Source: Conchiformibius kuhniae DSM 17694
GTDB taxonomy: Bacteria; Pseudomonadota; Gammaproteobacteria; Burkholderiales; Neisseriaceae
Assembly: GCF_000428785.1 (NCBI RefSeq)
Contig: NZ_AUAP01000031.1
Location: 1 to 15,079, forward strand
Reading direction: 5' to 3'
Length of the DNA stretch: 15,079 bases
The position numbers and the translations under genes are program-made. Under the pieces are notes generated by a model, which saw only the letters and a program-made list of their open reading frames with translations, did not search any database and was not told the origin of the DNA. Each line of letters opens with the position of its first letter. The stretch's first letter is position 1. Of this stretch, positions 12,585 through 15,079 are shown piece after piece.

Positions 12585-13214
12585 ATGAAAACAGGAATGT
12601 TGTCCGCGCTGCTGCTGACGGTGCTGTTGTCGGCGTGCGGCGGACAGGCTGCCGCGCCGTCTGCGGCTTCCGCGCCCGCCCAAGCCGCGTTTCAAGGCTC
12701 GCCCGTGCGCCCCGATGACCGCATCGGCGGCGATTTCACTTTGACGGACGGCACAGGCAAGCCCTTTTCCCTGAAGCAATTGCGCGGCAAAGTGGTATTG
12801 CTGGCGTTTGGTTTTTCGCACTGCCCCGATGTCTGCCCCACCGAGCTGCTGGGTTATGCCGAAGCCGTCAAGCTGTTGGGTGCGGAAGCGGCAGATGTGG
12901 CGGTGGTGTTTGTCAGCATCGACCCCGAGCGCGACACGCCCGATTTAATCGGTCGTTACGTCAAGCAGTTCCACCCCGATTTTATCGGTTTGACGGCAAC
13001 GGAAGGGCAGTCTTTGGCGCTGGTCAAACAGCAATACCGCATCGTTGCCGCCAAGGCGGAAATCAAATCGCCCACCGCGTATAATATGGACCACACGCCC
13101 GGCGCGTATTTGCTCGACCGCAAAGGCGATGCCCTTGTGTTTGTGCCGTACGGACACAGCCCCGAGCAAATCGCCGCCGACATCCGCATCTTGTTAAACC
13201 ACCGCAAGCCTTGA
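12585..13214 (+). CDS. SCO1/SenC-family copper chaperone lipoprotein
   Basis: A 209-residue thioredoxin-fold protein. The signal ends in VLLSAC (Cys18 lipidated), with an Ala/Pro linker to about 37. The copper site is complete: Cys80 and Cys84 in FSHCPDVCP, plus His170 in MDHTPGAYLLD. VSIDPERDTPD is typical of the family. SCO proteins deliver copper to the CuA or CuB centre of cytochrome oxidase, or act as thiol-disulfide reductases, on the outer face of the inner membrane. ATG 12585 has AAAGGA nine bases upstream. hisG follows after three bases, an odd functional pairing that suggests shared transcription only. Confidence 0.94.
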   Translation: MKTGMLSALLLTVLLSACGGQAAAPSAASAPAQAAFQGSPVRPDDRIGGDFTLTDGTGKPFSLKQLRGKVVLLAFGFSHCPDVCPTELLGYAEAVKLLGAEAADVAVVFVSIDPERDTPDLIGRYVKQFHPDFIGLTATEGQSLALVKQQYRIVAAKAEIKSPTAYNMDHTPGAYLLDRKGDALVFVPYGHSPEQIAADIRILLNHRKP

Positions 13215-13217
13215 ATC

Positions 13218-13913
13218 ATGTCCGAACAATTGACCATCGCGCTGTCCAAAGGGCGCATTTTTGACGAAACCCTGCCGCTTTTGGCGGTGGCGGGCATTGT
13301 TCCTGCCGAAGACCCCGAGCAGTCGCGCAAGCTGATTATCGCCACCAACCGCGAGCAGGTGCGTTTGGTGATTGTCCGCGCCACCGATGTGCCGACTTAT
13401 GTGCAATACGGCGCGGCGGATTTGGGCATTGCGGGCAAGGACGTTTTGACCGAGCACGGCGGGGAAGGGCTGTATCAGCCGCTCGATTTGCACATTGCCC
13501 GATGCCGTATGATGGTGGCGGTGCGGCAGGGGTTTGATTACCAAGCGGCTTCGCAACCCGGACGGCGTTTGCGCGTGGCAACCAAATACCCCGACATCGC
13601 CGCCGCCCATTTTGCCGCCAAAGGCGTGCATGTGGACATCATCAAGCTCTACGGCTCGATGGAGCTTGCGCCTTTGGTGGGCTTGAGTGATGCGATTGTG
13701 GATTTGGTGTCCACCGGCGGCACGCTCAAAGCCAACCGTTTGGAAGCGGTGGAGCATATTGCCGACATTTCCAGCCGTTTGGTGGTGAACAAAGCCGCTT
13801 TGAAAACCAAATACGCGCTGCTTGAGCCGGTGATTCAGGCCTTTGCCCGCGCCGTTGCTTCCGACACCCCCACACACGACAAGGAAACCGATAATGAACA
13901 TTCTGCTGATTGA
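13218..13913 (+). CDS. hisG: ATP phosphoribosyltransferase, short form (HisG)
   Basis: A 231-residue enzyme that joins PRPP and ATP in the first step of histidine synthesis. LTIALSKGRIF, YVQYGAADLGIAGKDVL, RVATKYPDIA, KLYGSMELAPLVGLSDAIVDLVSTGGTLKANRL are the family signatures, the last covering the PRPP site. It lacks the C-terminal regulatory ACT-like domain, so it is the short type that needs HisZ, which is not seen here. It ends in an extra hydrophilic tail (ASDTPTHDKETDNEHSAD) beyond the usual stop region, coded by sequence that overlaps the next gene by 20 bases and holds its ribosome site. No obvious ribosome site precedes hisG itself, so it may be coupled to the SCO gene three bases upstream. 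Confidence 0.95.
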   Translation: MSEQLTIALSKGRIFDETLPLLAVAGIVPAEDPEQSRKLIIATNREQVRLVIVRATDVPTYVQYGAADLGIAGKDVLTEHGGEGLYQPLDLHIARCRMMVAVRQGFDYQAASQPGRRLRVATKYPDIAAAHFAAKGVHVDIIKLYGSMELAPLVGLSDAIVDLVSTGGTLKANRLEAVEHIADISSRLVVNKAALKTKYALLEPVIQAFARAVASDTPTHDKETDNEHSAD

Positions 13914-14745
13914 TTTGGAAACCGCCAAAGCGGATTTGAAACACATTCCCGCCAAAACAGGCGCGGTGTTCCTGCTTGCTGCCCGCAAACGCACGCTCAA
14001 ACGCGCCCTTGCCTTTGCCCGCAAACACGCGGCGGCGGAAGTGGTGGATTTGAGCGAATGCCGTCCCGTTGCCGCCATCACCGCCCTGCTGAAAAACCTG
14101 CTGACGGAAAACCACCGCGCCCGCATCAGCGTGATTGCCAAACGCAAAAAACTTGCCGCCGCACTTGCCCGTTTGCAGCAGGTGTATGGCGATGCCGACG
14201 TGCGTTTGTGGCGCAAATTGGGCAAAAAACAGCGCAAACAGCTCAAACGCCAACGCAAAGCCGCATGGCGCGAGGGCGTGTGGCACATCGGCGGCGGCGA
14301 AAGCCTGCCCGCCCTGCCCGACAAAACCGAACGTCTGCCCATGCTGCACCGCCGTCCGCCCGCACCTGCCTTGCCCCACCACCCATCTGCGCCGGCGCTG
14401 CCGGTTGCCGCATCTGCCCCCGCGCACGGGAACGAAAGCGCACAGCCTGTTGCGGCAACAGACACCCCTGCGGGCGAAGAAACAGCACCCGCGCCCGCCG
14501 CGCCCGAACACCAAGCAGACCATGCGCCCGCCGCCGAATCCGCCGCCGCTTTGGAAGCCGTTGCGGACGAGCGGGTTTTGCGCCTGATTGGCAAAACCCG
14601 CCCCAAGAAAAAAGCCGATTTGCTGCGCGTGCTGCAAACCGCCCTGTGCGCCGACGAATACGCGGCGGCACGCATGGTCGCCCAACTCGAACAGGAAGGC
14701 AGCATCAGCATCGATGTGGCGGAAAACGTGCGTTACCGCACCTAG
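13894..14745 (+). CDS. PIN-like (NYN-type) domain protein of unknown function, active site probably degenerate
   Basis: A 283-residue basic protein. Residues 1-110 look like a PIN-like nuclease fold: MNILLIDLETA as first strand with an acidic residue, VFLLAARKRTLKRAL, EVVDLSECRPVAAITALLKNLL, and RISVIAKRKKLAAALARL where active relatives carry an acidic Ser-x-Asp motif. Here that motif reads IAKRKK, so catalysis is doubtful. Residues 111-125 are strongly basic (KKQRKQLKRQRKAAW). A Pro/Ala-rich linker spans about 150-222. The end (224-283) resembles the winged-helix-like tail of related proteins: RLIGKTRPKKKADLLRVLQ then LEQEGSISI. AAGGAA at 13881 lies inside hisG, and the genes overlap by 20 bases. 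The TAG stop lies at the edge of a repeat. The fold assignment is from sequence pattern only. Confidence 0.55.
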   Translation: MNILLIDLETAKADLKHIPAKTGAVFLLAARKRTLKRALAFARKHAAAEVVDLSECRPVAAITALLKNLLTENHRARISVIAKRKKLAAALARLQQVYGDADVRLWRKLGKKQRKQLKRQRKAAWREGVWHIGGGESLPALPDKTERLPMLHRRPPAPALPHHPSAPALPVAASAPAHGNESAQPVAATDTPAGEETAPAPAAPEHQADHAPAAESAAALEAVADERVLRLIGKTRPKKKADLLRVLQTALCADEYAAARMVAQLEQEGSISIDVAENVRYRT

Positions 14746-14806
14746 GGCGTGTCATCAATTGACCGAAAAATCTTTGCACCGTCATTCCCGCGCAGGCGGG
14801 AATCCA
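14743..14806 (+). repeat. solo copy of the island end sequence with complete dRS3
   Basis: TAGGGCGTGTCATCAATTGA opens a 50-base stretch that aligns without gaps to the right end of the 9.6-9.9 kb island (about 39 of 50 positions by eye). It runs into dRS3 ATTCCCGCGCAGGCGGGAAT at 14784-14803. The 22 bases at 14775-14796 are identical to 9622-9643. The transposase fragment begins 33 bases after it. Confidence 0.8.
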
Positions 14807-14838
14807 AATCGAAGCAGGTGTAGATACCATCTTTCCAG

Positions 14839-15079
14839 TCAAGCTCCCGTAGCAGAAATTTCCAACTGACGGGACTGATAAACCGTTTGATGCTTCAATA
14901 CGCCAAAGCAAATATGTACCAATTTACGCATCGCCGCGCCCAATGCCTGCATCGGCGTTTTTTGCCTTTGCAGCAGACGGGCGTATTGGGCGGCAATATC
15001 AGGGTTGTATTTCTTTGACACGACCGCAGGCAGATACAAGGCCGCACGCAATACTGCCGAACCTTTTTTGGATAACATC
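14839..15079 (-). CDS. IS110/Piv-family transposase, C-terminal fragment (5' end outside window)
   Basis: The last 80 codons of a gene running off the right edge. SKKGSAVLRAALYLPAVVSKKYNPDIAAQYARLLQRQKTPMQALGAAMRKLVHICFGVLK is the typical C-terminal (Transposase_20) end of IS110-family DEDD recombinases, which include Moraxella Piv and the neisserial pivNM/irg proteins. The N-terminal catalytic domain is unseen. The stop (14839) lies only 35 bases from a complete dRS3. In Neisseria, such genes occur both in insertion sequences and at the edge of Nf-type filamentous prophages that integrate at dRS3; either could be true here. No inverted terminal repeats are seen on this side, which fits IS110. 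Confidence 0.85.
   Translation of the reverse strand, partial: MLSKKGSAVLRAALYLPAVVSKKYNPDIAAQYARLLQRQKTPMQALGAAMRKLVHICFGVLKHQTVYQSRQLEISATGA

Noticed and set aside
13194..14711. 505-codon open frame on the minus strand
   Set aside because: It runs opposite hisG and the PIN-like gene, both well supported on the plus strand; the translation is Ser/Ala/Gly/Cys-rich low complexity with no family resemblance. High GC makes such antisense frames common.

Overview
The window looks like ordinary chromosome from a member of the Neisseriaceae (Betaproteobacteria), probably outside Neisseria in the strict sense. Four things point there. First, dRS3-type repeats (ATTCCC-N8-GGGAAT) and a NIME-like unit occur, both hallmarks of this family. 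Second, an IS110/Piv-type transposase lies next to a dRS3 repeat. Third, three sequences differ at one of 12 positions from DNA-uptake sequences of the GGCTGCCTGAA/GGCAGCCTGAA dialects that I recall for Simonsiella/Kingella-type genera. Fourth, the gene products resemble neisserial ones throughout. The genus is inference only.

Layout. 1-869 (+) is the 3' end of an RTX/serralysin-like secreted protein. 955-2958 (+) holds yggX, acpP and fabF, closed by a strong terminator. 2999-7343 is a run of minus-strand genes that reads, from the right, ydfG-ispF-rpiA (SDR reductase, MEP isoprenoid pathway, pentose phosphate pathway), then two tandem SNase-like nucleases, then bioY coupled to a DUF6314-like gene. 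7506-9530 (+) carries a lipoprotein cytochrome c' and ffh. 9531-9889 is a repeat island. 9887-10678 (-) is a lipoprotein amino-acid-binding protein. 10852-12119 (+) is a GAF-like gene coupled to ribA. 12226-12413 (+) holds tRNA-Val and tRNA-Asp. 12585-14745 (+) holds a SCO-type copper chaperone, hisG and a PIN-like protein of unknown function. 14743-15079 is a repeat followed by the 3' end of an IS110-family transposase that runs off the window.

Most genes are housekeeping, and I did not find a clear new defence or biosynthetic system. The most unusual structure is the repeat biology. One ~50-nt terminal sequence, ending in a dRS3 motif, occurs three times: at both ends of the 9.6-9.9 kb island in inverted orientation, and at 14743 beside the transposase. 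In two of these places the repeat appears to supply the TAG stop codon of an unrelated neighbouring gene. Other points worth checking are the degenerate PIN-like protein that overlaps hisG, a ten-proline tract plus extra tail on YdfG, the pair of nucleases with different membrane anchors, and two one-to-four-base gene overlaps that tie poorly known genes to bioY and ribA.
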